Origin: Pseudomonadota bacterium
Lineage (GTDB): Bacteria; Myxococcota_A; Bradymonadia; UBA4248
Direction: 5' to 3'
DNA: 38,328 nt
NCBI GenBank assembly: GCA_017441205.1
Contig: JAFRYG010000122.1
Coordinates: 1 to 38,328, forward strand
The position numbers were made by a program, and so were the translations under genes. The notes under the pieces are model-generated. The model was not told where the DNA came from. It made no database searches and saw only the letters and a list, made by a program, of their open reading frames with translations. This document shows, piece by piece, positions 23,301 to 31,341 of this stretch (position 1 is its first letter; each line of letters begins with the position of its first letter).

Positions 23301-23921
23301 TTAAGCAGCTCTCATCCGGGCTTTATAAGCTTCATGCTCTGCTTCGGCAGCAAGATGCATGGATTCCGTACGAAGCTGGAACTCAACCCGGCGCGTGTCC
23401 ATCTGAGTAACGACATGGACGCTCTGATAACCGGATGCTTTCGGTGACAGAATATAATTCTTCATGGTCCCCGGAACGACGGGATAGGTCTCACAAATCA
23501 GATTCAGGCAGCGATAGACATCCAGCTCGTTGGCAACGACAATGCGCATGCCGTACAAATCATTGAGTTCCATCATGCTGATTCCGCGGCGACTGGCTTT
23601 TTCCAAAGCACTTTCATCAGATTTCAGTCTGCTGTAAACCGTCGCCTGATAGATGCCGTTTTCCTTCAGTTTTTGCGTCAATGATGTTGCCTGCCCCGTC
23701 AGCCACTCGGATTCATTCTCACGCCATATTTTTTGCTCAACATTGGTGTGTTCTGCAAAAGTCAACGCTCTTGACTGAGATACACGCGTCTCTTCTTCTG
23801 TGCTGCCGGCAAATGCAAAAGCAAATACTGCAAGAAGAAATGCCAGAAACGAAAACCCATGCTCATAGAGATGCCTGGAATAGTTCAGAACGCCTCGAAT
23901 AATCTGTTTTGAGTTTTGCAT
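23301..23921 (-). CDS. RelA/SpoT-type synthetase domain behind an export signal or anchor
   Basis: The 206-residue protein starts at the ATG at 23921 (GGAG, 6-nt spacer; a GTG at 23933 is less likely). Residues 1-22 are polar with basic residues, 23-39 are strongly hydrophobic (FSFLAFLLAVFAFAFAG), and a signal-peptidase-like AFA-G site follows. Residues 80-200 match the (p)ppGpp synthetase domain: RLKS (98-101), LNDLYGMRIVV (119-129), GYQSVH (164-169) and VEFQLRT with the catalytic Glu (179-185), then MHLAAEAEHEAYK. No HD hydrolase, TGS or ACT domain. The family normally acts in the cytosol on ATP and GTP/GDP; here topology predicts a periplasmic or membrane-tethered enzyme. It could be a small alarmone synthetase, a toxin-like relative, or a repurposed fold. 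It stands alone. Confidence 0.8.
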   Translation of the reverse strand: MQNSKQIIRGVLNYSRHLYEHGFSFLAFLLAVFAFAFAGSTEEETRVSQSRALTFAEHTNVEQKIWRENESEWLTGQATSLTQKLKENGIYQATVYSRLKSDESALEKASRRGISMMELNDLYGMRIVVANELDVYRCLNLICETYPVVPGTMKNYILSPKASGYQSVHVVTQMDTRRVEFQLRTESMHLAAEAEHEAYKARMRAA

Positions 23922-24267
23922 AAAATTCTCCACATCCGATGAATAACAACGTCTTCACTATTCAAAATGCAATTCAGCGAGTTTTCATTTCCTGAAAAAT
24001 GAACAATGACGCGACACACAACAATGAGCACCAAATTATTTTTGACAAGTCACGATTCTGCAAATTGCAAAAAATATAGCAAAACACGAATAATCCAATT
24101 AATAATCCGGAGAGGTGGGTTCAATACGGTCAGTGCATGAACTGACTTGAACATTGGCTGCCTGAAGAAATAAATACTGCCATCCCCAAAGTTCAGAGCT
24201 CCAAATGCATCCGCATGCCTGTCGTGTACAGCATGTTTGAATGTACTCCCCTGATAAAGGCCAAGAT
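23922..24267. other. Divergent intergenic region, AT-rich
   Basis: The gap between the RelA/SpoT-domain gene (minus) and the WYL gene (plus). A weak minus-strand promoter may lie at 24035-24063 (TTGCAG, 17 bp, AATAAT), overlapping a plus-strand TTGACA (24042-24047) that lacks a good -10 box. Nothing else recognised. Confidence 0.35.
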
Positions 24268-25404
24268 ATGTCGACGCATTCCGATGATCTCATCAGCCTG
24301 TGGCTGCACAGACATGATTCCGATCAGATTTCCGACAAACAAACATCCGCAAAACCAGAAACCAGGGATTCATCCCAGCCTATTGCTGATTCGTCCAATC
24401 CCCGGCAGGCTCCGTCTGTATCGGCATCCTCCCGTCAATCCGGGTCACCATCCGGCCCGGAAATACCCCCCAGTAACCTGCCGCTGCCACAGCTGAGCGG
24501 AAAACTGGCAGATCACCTCTCGAAACAACCAAGGCGTTCCCAGATATCCTCCCAGCAACTGACGACCCAGAATTCAGCACCATGGGTCATCGACAATCTT
24601 CAGACAAAAGCTGCCATCGCGATGTCGCTCGTACTCGCATCACACCTGACTCGATTCGCCGGCACCATACTCTCAGAGCAACAGCTGACCAAGGCCAGAG
24701 ATTCCCTGCTTCACACCTTTAATCCAAAAGATGCGGTCATGCTCGAAGTCGAAGCATACGATCTGCTCACCTGGTTCGCAGGCAGCATGGATGAATCGTG
24801 GCAGCTCAAATCCCCTGAATCCGACAATAATCCTGGAAAAGGCGAAACCTCACAAAGCGCAGTCGTCACCATTATTTCGAATGCAATACATAATCACCGG
24901 GATCTCCTCATGCGATATTACACCGGTTCGAGAGGCGAATTCTCTGAACGGCGCATTACGCCAATCGAAATCACCGCCGAAAAATATCTCATCGCCTTTT
25001 GTCATCTGCGACAGGAAGAACGCGTTTTCAGACTTTCACGAATCGTGCAGCTTTCTCCCATACTCGAGGAAGGTGAAAAAGCCGATGCAGCTCTTTGCTA
25101 TCCCAATGTCGAAGACACAAAACTCCCCCCGCTTCCGGAACTCCCGGAACCCACACCCCCAAAAACTCACAAAACGCGCAAAAAATCTGCCTCAGAACAA
25201 AAAGAAGCCAGACCAAAACGCTCAAAAATGACTAAATCCCCAAAATCTTCGATCAATAAAGAAGCCAGATCGAAGTCCCAAAAAGCGAGTCCGGATCTGC
25301 CCAAAACGCCATCTCTCTTCGATTTCGACAACACAAAAAAATCAAAAAAGAAAAAAACCGCCCCCGAAAAAAAATCCCGGGAACGGTCGCTCTTCGATGA
25401 TTAA
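24268..25404 (+). CDS. WYL-domain protein without recognisable DNA-binding domain
   Basis: The 378 residues begin at the ATG at 24268 (AAGG, 7-nt spacer). Residues 1-110 are Ser/Pro/Gln-rich and probably disordered; about 110-190 are helical; about 198-265 form a WYL domain (AIHNHRDLLMRYYTGSRGE...RRITPIEI...KYLIAFCHLRQEERVFRLSRI), with Lys in place of the Trp of the eponymous W-Y-L. The last 90 residues are Lys/Pro-rich with two short SLFD motifs (TPSLFDF and RSLFDD). WYL domains bind ligands, often nucleic acid, and regulate transcription, DNA-damage responses and phage defence; they usually follow a winged helix, which I cannot see here. It ends 6 nt from the convergent cyclophilin gene, with no terminator between. 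Confidence 0.75.
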   Translation: MSTHSDDLISLWLHRHDSDQISDKQTSAKPETRDSSQPIADSSNPRQAPSVSASSRQSGSPSGPEIPPSNLPLPQLSGKLADHLSKQPRRSQISSQQLTTQNSAPWVIDNLQTKAAIAMSLVLASHLTRFAGTILSEQQLTKARDSLLHTFNPKDAVMLEVEAYDLLTWFAGSMDESWQLKSPESDNNPGKGETSQSAVVTIISNAIHNHRDLLMRYYTGSRGEFSERRITPIEITAEKYLIAFCHLRQEERVFRLSRIVQLSPILEEGEKADAALCYPNVEDTKLPPLPELPEPTPPKTHKTRKKSASEQKEARPKRSKMTKSPKSSINKEARSKSQKASPDLPKTPSLFDFDNTKKSKKKKTAPEKKSRERSLFDD

Positions 25405-25410
25405 CCCCAG

Positions 25411-26130
25411 CTACTCCGCCTTCGGCGCATCCACGATGGTCATGCTCTCGATATAGTCCAGGTTCGGGAATTTCTCGCGAAGATACTTGTTGCCTTCCTT
25501 GTGGATCCTGCCCTGATCGGGGCGCTCACCGTATTCAAAATTCAGGCTGTCGACGACTTCCATGCCGGAAACGATCTTGCCGATCGGTGCGAATCCCATC
25601 GAATCCAGGCGCGGATTGTCGGCAATATTGATAAACAGCTGAGTCGTTCTGGAATTCCTGCCTGAAGTCGCAAATGTCAGTGTCCCGCGAACATTGGACT
25701 CCACACCGACATCATCCTGAATGCGGGCTTCGCGCCACACATCATTGACCAGCGGAGATCCATGAATGCCGAACTGAATCACGAATCCTTCCACCATCCG
25801 GAAAAACGCGATATCCGTAAAATAACCGGCTTTGACGAGATTGTAGAATCGATCGACACCTTTGTGGGCCCAGCTGTGATTGACTTCGATCCGGAACGTT
25901 CCTTTCGTCGTCTTTACATCGACATAAAACAGCTTGGGTGCAGGTTCGTTCAAGTCCTCTACGACGAGCAATTTGGCAAGTGCCGCATCATCCATGGCAG
26001 CCGCTGGCTGCGCATTCTGAACGGCAGCAGGTGCCGAATTCCCAGGCTGATTTTCGACAGCTTTTTTCTCTGCCGAAGAACAGGATGTCAGTAATGATGC
26101 TGCAATAACCAGGAAAAATAATTTCTTCAT
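25411..26130 (-). CDS. Cyclophilin-type peptidyl-prolyl isomerase, lipoprotein
   Basis: The 239-residue protein starts at the ATG at 26130 (AAGGAATTGGA upstream). The signal peptide ends in lipobox LLTSC (Cys17), followed by an Ala/Gln-rich linker (to about 65) and a cyclophilin domain: DRFYNLVKAGYFTDIAFFRMVEGFVIQFGI with the conserved catalytic Arg in the FFRMV segment, then GTLTFATSGRNSRTTQLFIN and FAPIGKIVSGMEVVDSL. The usual QGGD is QFGI here, so activity may be altered. It probably acts on envelope proteins in the periplasm. Confidence 0.93.
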   Translation of the reverse strand: MKKLFFLVIAASLLTSCSSAEKKAVENQPGNSAPAAVQNAQPAAAMDDAALAKLLVVEDLNEPAPKLFYVDVKTTKGTFRIEVNHSWAHKGVDRFYNLVKAGYFTDIAFFRMVEGFVIQFGIHGSPLVNDVWREARIQDDVGVESNVRGTLTFATSGRNSRTTQLFINIADNPRLDSMGFAPIGKIVSGMEVVDSLNFEYGERPDQGRIHKEGNKYLREKFPNLDYIESMTIVDAPKAE

Positions 26131-26387
26131 TCCAATTCCTTTAAAATTGAGTAAGGCCGCCTCAAAAGACGGCCGCACGACAAAAATCAAGGCTCTGTCC
26201 TCAAAACGTAGTTATAGCCTTAATTGCAAGAATTACGAATAACCATTTATGGGTATTCATGACAATCATTACGCCGCCATGAACAGCGGCGAAAGGTAAG
26301 GAAGCATGTCCGTGGATGGACATTCGACCTGCATCAACAACCGTCACCCCAAATGGTTATAGCCATGATTGAGATACATACCACTTA
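26131..26387. other. Intergenic region with hairpins
   Basis: It contains CGCCGC...GCGGCG (26272-26291), ATGTCC-GTGGAT-GGACAT (26306-26323) and a long-range inverted repeat AACCATTT (26241-26248) with AAATGGTT (26351-26358) enclosing both. No T-tract and no gene seen. Confidence 0.55.
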
Positions 26388-27650
26388 TCAGAATGGTTTC
26401 TCTGTCAAAGAATCACCCACCTGCTTGGCATGATCGGTCGTCTGCTTCTGCTGCTCAGCTTCCTGAAGAACATCGTCCAGTTTGTTACTGCTGCCCTGAA
26501 CTGGTTTGCCCTGAACGACCGGCGGTTTCTGACCAACGGTATCGTTTATGGATGCCTCCGGCTGCCCCCAGACCACCAGAACATCGTTTCCGGAATCATT
26601 ATCCCGCAAATCGCTGTTTTTCATGGCTTTGACACTGATCTTCTGGATACCGATAACATCCTTGATCTTCTGGGCATAATCCTCAAAACCATCGCGATAC
26701 CAGATCTGAGGCTGCATCTCAACGCGAGTGCTCCTTCCCACTTCTGCAATAGGAATACTCCTCGCCTCCAGTTTCTTCTTCATCGTCGCAATCATCGGCT
26801 CGCCAATATTGCTCGCACCATTGATCAGAGCCACACGGACATAGCCCGTCATCAGCTTGAAGTTCGGATTGTCGCGAATATTGTCAAAATCGCTCGATGT
26901 CCGGGCTTCCTCAAGACGGCGCTCCGCCTCATAATCATCCCAGGTATAAAGTTCCTCGAGCTGATAGAGTGCCGCCTGTTCGTCGTCCTGAAGCGACAAT
27001 ACACAGGCAAGATCATATTTTGCCGAAACATTGTAGGGATTATGGACGAGTGCTTCCTTATATAATGTTACGGCTTTGCCGTATGCCTTCTTTTTGCGCT
27101 GCTCCGTCGCCTTCTTATAGGCAACATTCGATGCCTTAAACTCCGCATCCGATACCTCGCCTACCTGAACCGTTCGTTTGCGAGGCTCAAACCGGTTCGC
27201 AGAGGCCACTGCCTGACCGGCAATACTGATGTCCGTCATCTGCGTATTGCAATCCAGAGTCTCAGGTATTTCCTCGCGGATCTGACCATCCGCATCCATC
27301 GGATGACGGGGAATGCAAACCCGCGTCAATGCCGCATCCGCAATACCGCGATCATACGGATCCGAAGAATTGTAGCTCACCATGCTGAACGCTACCGCAT
27401 AACGGGAACGATCTTTCGTCGAGATATTGTCCACATAGCGATACGTCTCCCACATCTTCGTACAATATGCCACTCTCGACAAATCGTACGCATGAGGACT
27501 CTTCAGAACATCCTCACAATCACCTTTCTTCTTGTCCCAGTAATTCATCGTCGAATCCTTGGGACCACCATCTGACGCACACGCCGTAAAAAACACCATA
27601 AAACCTGTCAATGCCAGCAATAATGCTGAAGCGCCAAATGAATGTTTCAT
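26388..27650 (-). CDS. TPR and LytR_C-like lipoprotein, paralogue 1
   Basis: 420 residues, lipobox FTACAS (Cys24), strong GGAGGAC ribosome binding site. A conserved head (GGPKDSTMNYWDKKKGDCEDVLKSPHAYDLSR) is followed by a Cys-containing domain, a TPR-like region (about 170-235, KKKAYGKAVTLYKEALVHNPYNVSAKYDLACVL), and a LytR_C-like domain (about 270-335, VRVALINGASNIGEPMIATMKKKLEARSIPIAEV...IWYRDGFEDYAQKI). LytR_C domains are found at cell-envelope proteins. By eye well over half of the residues match the next gene upstream, so this is a tandem duplicate. Function unknown; an outer-membrane scaffold is plausible. Confidence 0.85.
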   Translation of the reverse strand: MKHSFGASALLLALTGFMVFFTACASDGGPKDSTMNYWDKKKGDCEDVLKSPHAYDLSRVAYCTKMWETYRYVDNISTKDRSRYAVAFSMVSYNSSDPYDRGIADAALTRVCIPRHPMDADGQIREEIPETLDCNTQMTDISIAGQAVASANRFEPRKRTVQVGEVSDAEFKASNVAYKKATEQRKKKAYGKAVTLYKEALVHNPYNVSAKYDLACVLSLQDDEQAALYQLEELYTWDDYEAERRLEEARTSSDFDNIRDNPNFKLMTGYVRVALINGASNIGEPMIATMKKKLEARSIPIAEVGRSTRVEMQPQIWYRDGFEDYAQKIKDVIGIQKISVKAMKNSDLRDNDSGNDVLVVWGQPEASINDTVGQKPPVVQGKPVQGSSNKLDDVLQEAEQQKQTTDHAKQVGDSLTEKPF

Positions 27651-27737
27651 GTTCGTCCTCCAGACTTATCTGCTAATCACGGCTATCACCGGAATGGATA
27701 CAATAAAAGTCGTGATTCCCCCAATCACCCCTTCATT

Positions 27738-29009
27738 CTATTTCGTAAGATTCTTGATACCTTCGCCAAACTGCTTGGTATGATCCACCGTCGATTTGGC
27801 CTTGTCAGCTTCCTTGACCAAATCATCCAGCTTGTTCCCGCTGCCCTTCGCACGATCACCCGTCACAACCGGCTTGTCCTGATCGAGACCAAATTCGCTC
27901 AAAGCCTCGTGCTGCCCCCAAATCACGCGAATATCATTGTGATAGATATCGTCGTTCAGATCGTTGCCTTTCATCGCTTTGACGCTCACATTGCGCGCCC
28001 CCACCGCTACCCGCATCAAATCCTTGATCCGATAAGCATAGTCCTCAAATCCCTCGCGATACCAGATCTGAGGCTGAACCTGCGGTTCATTGCTGCGCGT
28101 CACTTCCGCAACAGGAATGCTCTTCGCCTCGAGTTTCTTGCGTATCGACTCGATCTTCGGCTCACCAAGACCTCCCGCGCCATTGAGAAGAACAATGCGA
28201 ACATAACCCGTCATCTGCTTGAAGTTCGCATCATCCCTAATGTTCTCAAAATCTGCCGATGTCCGCGCTTCCTCAAGACGACGCTCCGCTTCGTAGTCAT
28301 CCCACGAATAAAGCTCCTCAAGCTGGCGCAATGCCCCGGCACTGTCCCCCTCTATCGCCAGCACACTCGCCAAATCGTACTTCGCTGAAACATTGTACGG
28401 ATTATAAACAAGCGCTTCTTTATAGGACGCTATCGCCTTGCCGTACGCCTTCTTCTGGCGCTGCTCCATGCCGCGTTTGTACGCCGCATTCGAGGCCTTG
28501 TAATCCTTATCCGATACTTCGCCGATCTGAACCGACTTCTTGATTTGCGTAAAACGACTCCCCGACGAAATGCTCTGACCGGCTATCTTGATATCCGATA
28601 CCTGCGCATTGCATTCCAGCGAGTCCGGTATCTCCTCGCGAACCTGACCGCTCGAATCCAGTGGATGACGCGGTATACAGACGCGCGTCAGTGCCGCATC
28701 CGCAATCCCGCGATCATACGGATCCGTCGATTTGTGACTCACAATGCTGAACGCAACCGCATACATCGAACGATCCTTCGTCGTCAGATTGTCGACATAG
28801 CGATACGTCTCCCACATCTTCGTACAATAGGATATCCTCGACAAATCATACGCTTGCGGACTCTTCAGAACTTCATCACAGTCGCCCTTCTTCTTGTCCC
28901 AGTAATTCATCGTCGAATCCTTCGGACCACTATTCGATGCACAGCCGGCAATCAGAAAAACCGCAGCCGCAGACGCCAGTAATATACGAACCAAAGAATG
29001 CTTCATCAT
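27738..29009 (-). CDS. TPR and LytR_C-like lipoprotein, paralogue 2
   Basis: 423 residues with lipobox LIAGCAS (Cys23). GGAGG precedes tandem ATG codons (29009 and 29006); the second has the better spacing. Same layout as its neighbour: N-terminal SGPKDSTMNYWDKKKGDC block, Cys-containing domain, TPR-like repeat (about 168-235), LytR_C-like domain (about 272-338) and a variable Lys/Asp-rich C-terminus ending in a TVDHTKQFGEG segment that parallels TDHAKQVGDS in paralogue 1. The two genes are 87 nt apart in the same direction and are likely co-transcribed. Divergence is spread evenly, so the duplication is not very recent. Confidence 0.85.
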   Translation of the reverse strand: MMKHSLVRILLASAAAVFLIAGCASNSGPKDSTMNYWDKKKGDCDEVLKSPQAYDLSRISYCTKMWETYRYVDNLTTKDRSMYAVAFSIVSHKSTDPYDRGIADAALTRVCIPRHPLDSSGQVREEIPDSLECNAQVSDIKIAGQSISSGSRFTQIKKSVQIGEVSDKDYKASNAAYKRGMEQRQKKAYGKAIASYKEALVYNPYNVSAKYDLASVLAIEGDSAGALRQLEELYSWDDYEAERRLEEARTSADFENIRDDANFKQMTGYVRIVLLNGAGGLGEPKIESIRKKLEAKSIPVAEVTRSNEPQVQPQIWYREGFEDYAYRIKDLMRVAVGARNVSVKAMKGNDLNDDIYHNDIRVIWGQHEALSEFGLDQDKPVVTGDRAKGSGNKLDDLVKEADKAKSTVDHTKQFGEGIKNLTK

Positions 29010-29133
29010 GTGCCCTCCTCAAGGAATACACGGTATACAGCACTCTAATAGCTACCGAAAACAACGGCGCTGCGCAAGTTTCTTTTCTGTTATGCAAAAA
29101 TAAATGCGCTCTCACCTGCTCCAATCAATAATA

Positions 29134-29161
29134 TCAACGCTCAACACTCAACGCTCAAATC
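29134..29161 (-). repeat. Heptamer tract (TCAACGC)
   Basis: Units TCAACGC, TCAACAC, TCAACGC and TCAAATC. On the minus strand they read GCGTTGA and GTGTTGA, fitting the GYNNNKA pattern of the window's other tracts. Confidence 0.8.
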
Positions 29162-29235
29162 AACATACAAAACCTGCCAAATCTCACACGATGAATACCC
29201 CAATCCATTATTCTTGCCATCCCGGGGCTTTGAGG

Positions 29236-29358
29236 GGTATGGGATACTTTATGTTCTGGCAGGGGGACACCCCCTGCGCGGCTTTCGGCTGCGCCGATAC
29301 GCCGCTTCCCCCCGCGGCTATTTTTACAAAATACGCCGCGTTTCGGCTTTCCCATACT
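29236..29358 (-). repeat. Composite palindromic element before the small membrane ORF
   Basis: Inside an outer inverted pair (TATGGGA near 29238, TCCCATA near 29350) lie GCAGGGGG-ACA-CCCCCTGC (29259-29277), a partly decayed bulged hairpin (29280-29303) and a perfect one, CGCGGC-TATTTT-TAC-AAAATA-C-GCCGCG (29313-29340). Layout and composition resemble the cluster at 11742-11893: bulged hairpins mixed with G-run hairpins. Confidence 0.8.
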
Positions 29359-29383
29359 TAGAGGCGTGCTGCGCACGATACCC

Positions 29384-29518
29384 ATGATCCCAAATGCCTT
29401 TGAGTGGATTATCCTCATACTCTGCTTCATCCTCATCGCCGCTCTGATGAATATGTTCCCCATCTGCCGGCGGCTCGCCGAAAAAAAACTCGGCATATCC
29501 AATAAAGACAAAGGATAA
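29384..29518 (+). CDS. Predicted 44-residue single-pass membrane protein
   Basis: The ATG at 29384 opens a frame starting MIPNAFEWIILILCF, with one strong hydrophobic helix (about 7-25), then a basic amphipathic segment (PICRRLAEKKLG) and a polar tail. It ends at 29518, and the AAGGA ribosome binding site of the next gene (29511-29515) lies inside its last codons, so the two look translationally coupled. An in-frame GTG at 29366 is an alternative start; the ribosome binding site is not clear for either. The helix plus amphipathic layout recalls TatA-type proteins, but the FG hinge is missing, so I do not assign it. Confidence 0.5.
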   Translation: MIPNAFEWIILILCFILIAALMNMFPICRRLAEKKLGISNKDKG

Positions 29519-29524
29519 TTCAGA

Positions 29525-30916
29525 ATGATGCAGACGGTTAACGAAACCATCTCAAATGCACTCAAACCCTTTCTGCCGCTATTCAATGCATTCCTGAACG
29601 CAGGCTTCCAGCTCTATGCCGTCGGCGGATGCGTGCGCGACTGGGTCCTCGGAAAAACGCCAAAGGACATCGACTTCACGACCGACGCTCTCCCCGATCA
29701 AACCAAAGAGATCCTCTCCGCAAACGGATGGAAGGTACTGCCCGTCGGAGAACTCTTCGGGACCATCGCCACCATCATCAATAAAAAACAATACGAAATC
29801 ACAACTTTCCGTATCAAGGAATCCTACACCAGAGGCTCCAGACACCCCATCGTGCGATACGGAAAAGAACTCGCCCTCGACCTCGAACGACGGGACCTCA
29901 CCATCAATGCCATGGCCGCCGATATACACGGCAATATCCATGACCCCTTCGACGGACTCGGCGATATCCAACGCCAAATCCTGCGCGTTCCCAGAAGCTC
30001 ATATCACCAGACCCTCAGTATCTTCGGCGATGATCCGCTCCGAATGCTCAGACTCGCAAGATTCAAGGCGCGGCTCGGATTCTCCGTCGATCCCGACGCC
30101 ACTCAGGCCGCCGCCGATATGGCTGGATCCATTCTCTCCGTCAGCCACGAACGATGGTTCTCTGAACTCGACGGGCTCATTCGTGCTCCAAACTTCATCC
30201 AGGGAATTCAATGGCTCATGCAGACTGGCATCTGGGACCTCATCTTCCCCGAATTCATTGCCCTCAAAACTTCATGCAACGAGCCGACTTCTCTTACAAA
30301 TGATCCCATGATCACGAACAAAGGCCATTCCCTGCTCGAACAGACCTTCGAACGCATGCTCAAATCTCCCGCCGAGGGCGATTTCAGATGGGTTTCTCTC
30401 GTATCATTCCTCGGGTATGCGGCCTCCGCTCATCCCGAATGGGCCAATCAAACCACGTTGATGATCGCCGGCGAGATCTTTTTAAGACTCAAGTTCTCTT
30501 CCGCGCGAACAGAACACCTCCTGCGCATCCTCAGACTGCTCCCCGAAGGGCTCCCGCAATACCGGACGGCAAGGGAACTCGCCATCGAACTCGGGCAATC
30601 CATCCGGGACTGGAACACATTCCAGAATATCCGCCTCGGTACGCTGCGCGATAACAGCAATGAGCAAAAACGCCTCGAAGCATGGCAGAATGCGCTCGCT
30701 CCCTATCTCGACGATCCTGCTTGTGCTGCCGTCAGATTGCCCAAAGACCTCAGCACTACCCTCACTCAGACACTCGGTGTACGCGGAAAAACGCTCGGAC
30801 TATGTCTTATCCAATGCCAGGATGCCGTACTCGACGGATTCCTCACCGAATCAGACCCCACCGAAAAATTCATTCAGTGGGTCAGCGATCATTTCGAAAC
30901 GGCAAAATCATTCTAG
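29525..30916 (+). CDS. CCA tRNA nucleotidyltransferase / poly(A) polymerase family protein
   Basis: Class II nucleotidyltransferase that adds CCA to tRNA 3' ends or polyadenylates RNA. 463 residues. The head domain has AVGGCVRDWVLGKTPKDIDFTT with the catalytic DxD (about 50-52), then RRDLTINAMA and DPFDGLGDI, followed by the neck motif GDDPLRMLRLARFKARLGF. The C-terminal half is helical and ends without an HD phosphohydrolase motif. Length and motifs fit the bacterial CCA-adding branch or PcnB; sequence alone does not decide, since the discriminating N-terminal and neck signatures need alignment. AAGGA lies 9 nt upstream, inside the end of the preceding small ORF. Confidence 0.92.
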   Translation: MMQTVNETISNALKPFLPLFNAFLNAGFQLYAVGGCVRDWVLGKTPKDIDFTTDALPDQTKEILSANGWKVLPVGELFGTIATIINKKQYEITTFRIKESYTRGSRHPIVRYGKELALDLERRDLTINAMAADIHGNIHDPFDGLGDIQRQILRVPRSSYHQTLSIFGDDPLRMLRLARFKARLGFSVDPDATQAAADMAGSILSVSHERWFSELDGLIRAPNFIQGIQWLMQTGIWDLIFPEFIALKTSCNEPTSLTNDPMITNKGHSLLEQTFERMLKSPAEGDFRWVSLVSFLGYAASAHPEWANQTTLMIAGEIFLRLKFSSARTEHLLRILRLLPEGLPQYRTARELAIELGQSIRDWNTFQNIRLGTLRDNSNEQKRLEAWQNALAPYLDDPACAAVRLPKDLSTTLTQTLGVRGKTLGLCLIQCQDAVLDGFLTESDPTEKFIQWVSDHFETAKSF

Positions 30917-30976
30917 TGTTATGGACATGGTTAATGAGCATATCAAAAGAAGCCCGTTAGAGCTTCTGGCGAGTAG

Positions 30977-31007
30977 CCCACGGTTGGAGCGCAGCGACCA
31001 CCGTGGG
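30977..31007. repeat. REP-like hairpin with AGCGCAGCG loop
   Basis: Stem CCCACGGT (30977-30984) with ACCGTGGG (31000-31007). The loop contains AGCGCAGCG, shared with the hairpin at 1-44. Another small hairpin, ATCCCC-GTA-GGGGAT, lies at 31031-31045. Confidence 0.8.
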
Positions 31008-31045
31008 ACAAAAGAAATGCACCAAAATCAATCCCCGTAGGGGAT

Positions 31046-31308
31046 GCCCCAGGAAAAGGAAAATCGATTATTGTTGTCATTATCTATGGCCAGTACAATA
31101 GTTCATAACAATGCCCCATGGGGGCTATGAGCTGTATTGATATAGGCAATGTCTGGATTGTGTAATATAGCTAACAGTTTATAGACTGAAGTTTGTAGCT
31201 TGCTGCATGTTACCTGTATCTTTAAATTAAAACCAAACATCTTTTTTCATATTCTTCAAAAACTATAGAATTGCATAACTAACACATGTATTAACCCAGT
31301 ATTAATCT
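31046..31308. other. AT-rich non-coding stretch after the CCA/PcnB gene
   Basis: No gene seen. At 31176-31203 there is a degenerate heptamer tract (AGTTTAT, AGACTGA, AGTTTGT, AGCTTGC). Confidence 0.5.
31176..31203 (+). repeat. Degenerate heptamer tract
   Basis: Four 7-bp units, AGTTTAT, AGACTGA, AGTTTGT and AGCTTGC; shifted by one base they read G-(T/A/C)-NNN-N-A and so on, close to the GTTTATA and GCTTATA units at 37918-37945. Confidence 0.6.
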
Positions 31309-31335
31309 GTACAGACGTGTCGCAACACGTCTCTA
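31309..31335. repeat. 27-bp palindromic repeat, copy 2
   Basis: Same as 14743-14769 except one base (CGCAAC in place of CGCGAC), with palindrome arms AGACGTGT and ACACGTCT. The heptamer array at 31342 starts six bases later. Confidence 0.9.
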
Positions 31336-31341
31336 ACAAGA

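Noticed and set aside
23301..23921. Toxin-antitoxin pair of the toxSAS type
   Set aside because: No small antitoxin-like gene is adjacent; the nearest genes are a convergent pgpH-like gene and a divergent WYL gene more than 300 bp away.
29384..29518. TatA/E subunit
   Set aside because: Helix plus amphipathic layout is similar, but the FG hinge and the conserved Pro-Glu pattern are not present; kept as an unnamed small membrane protein.
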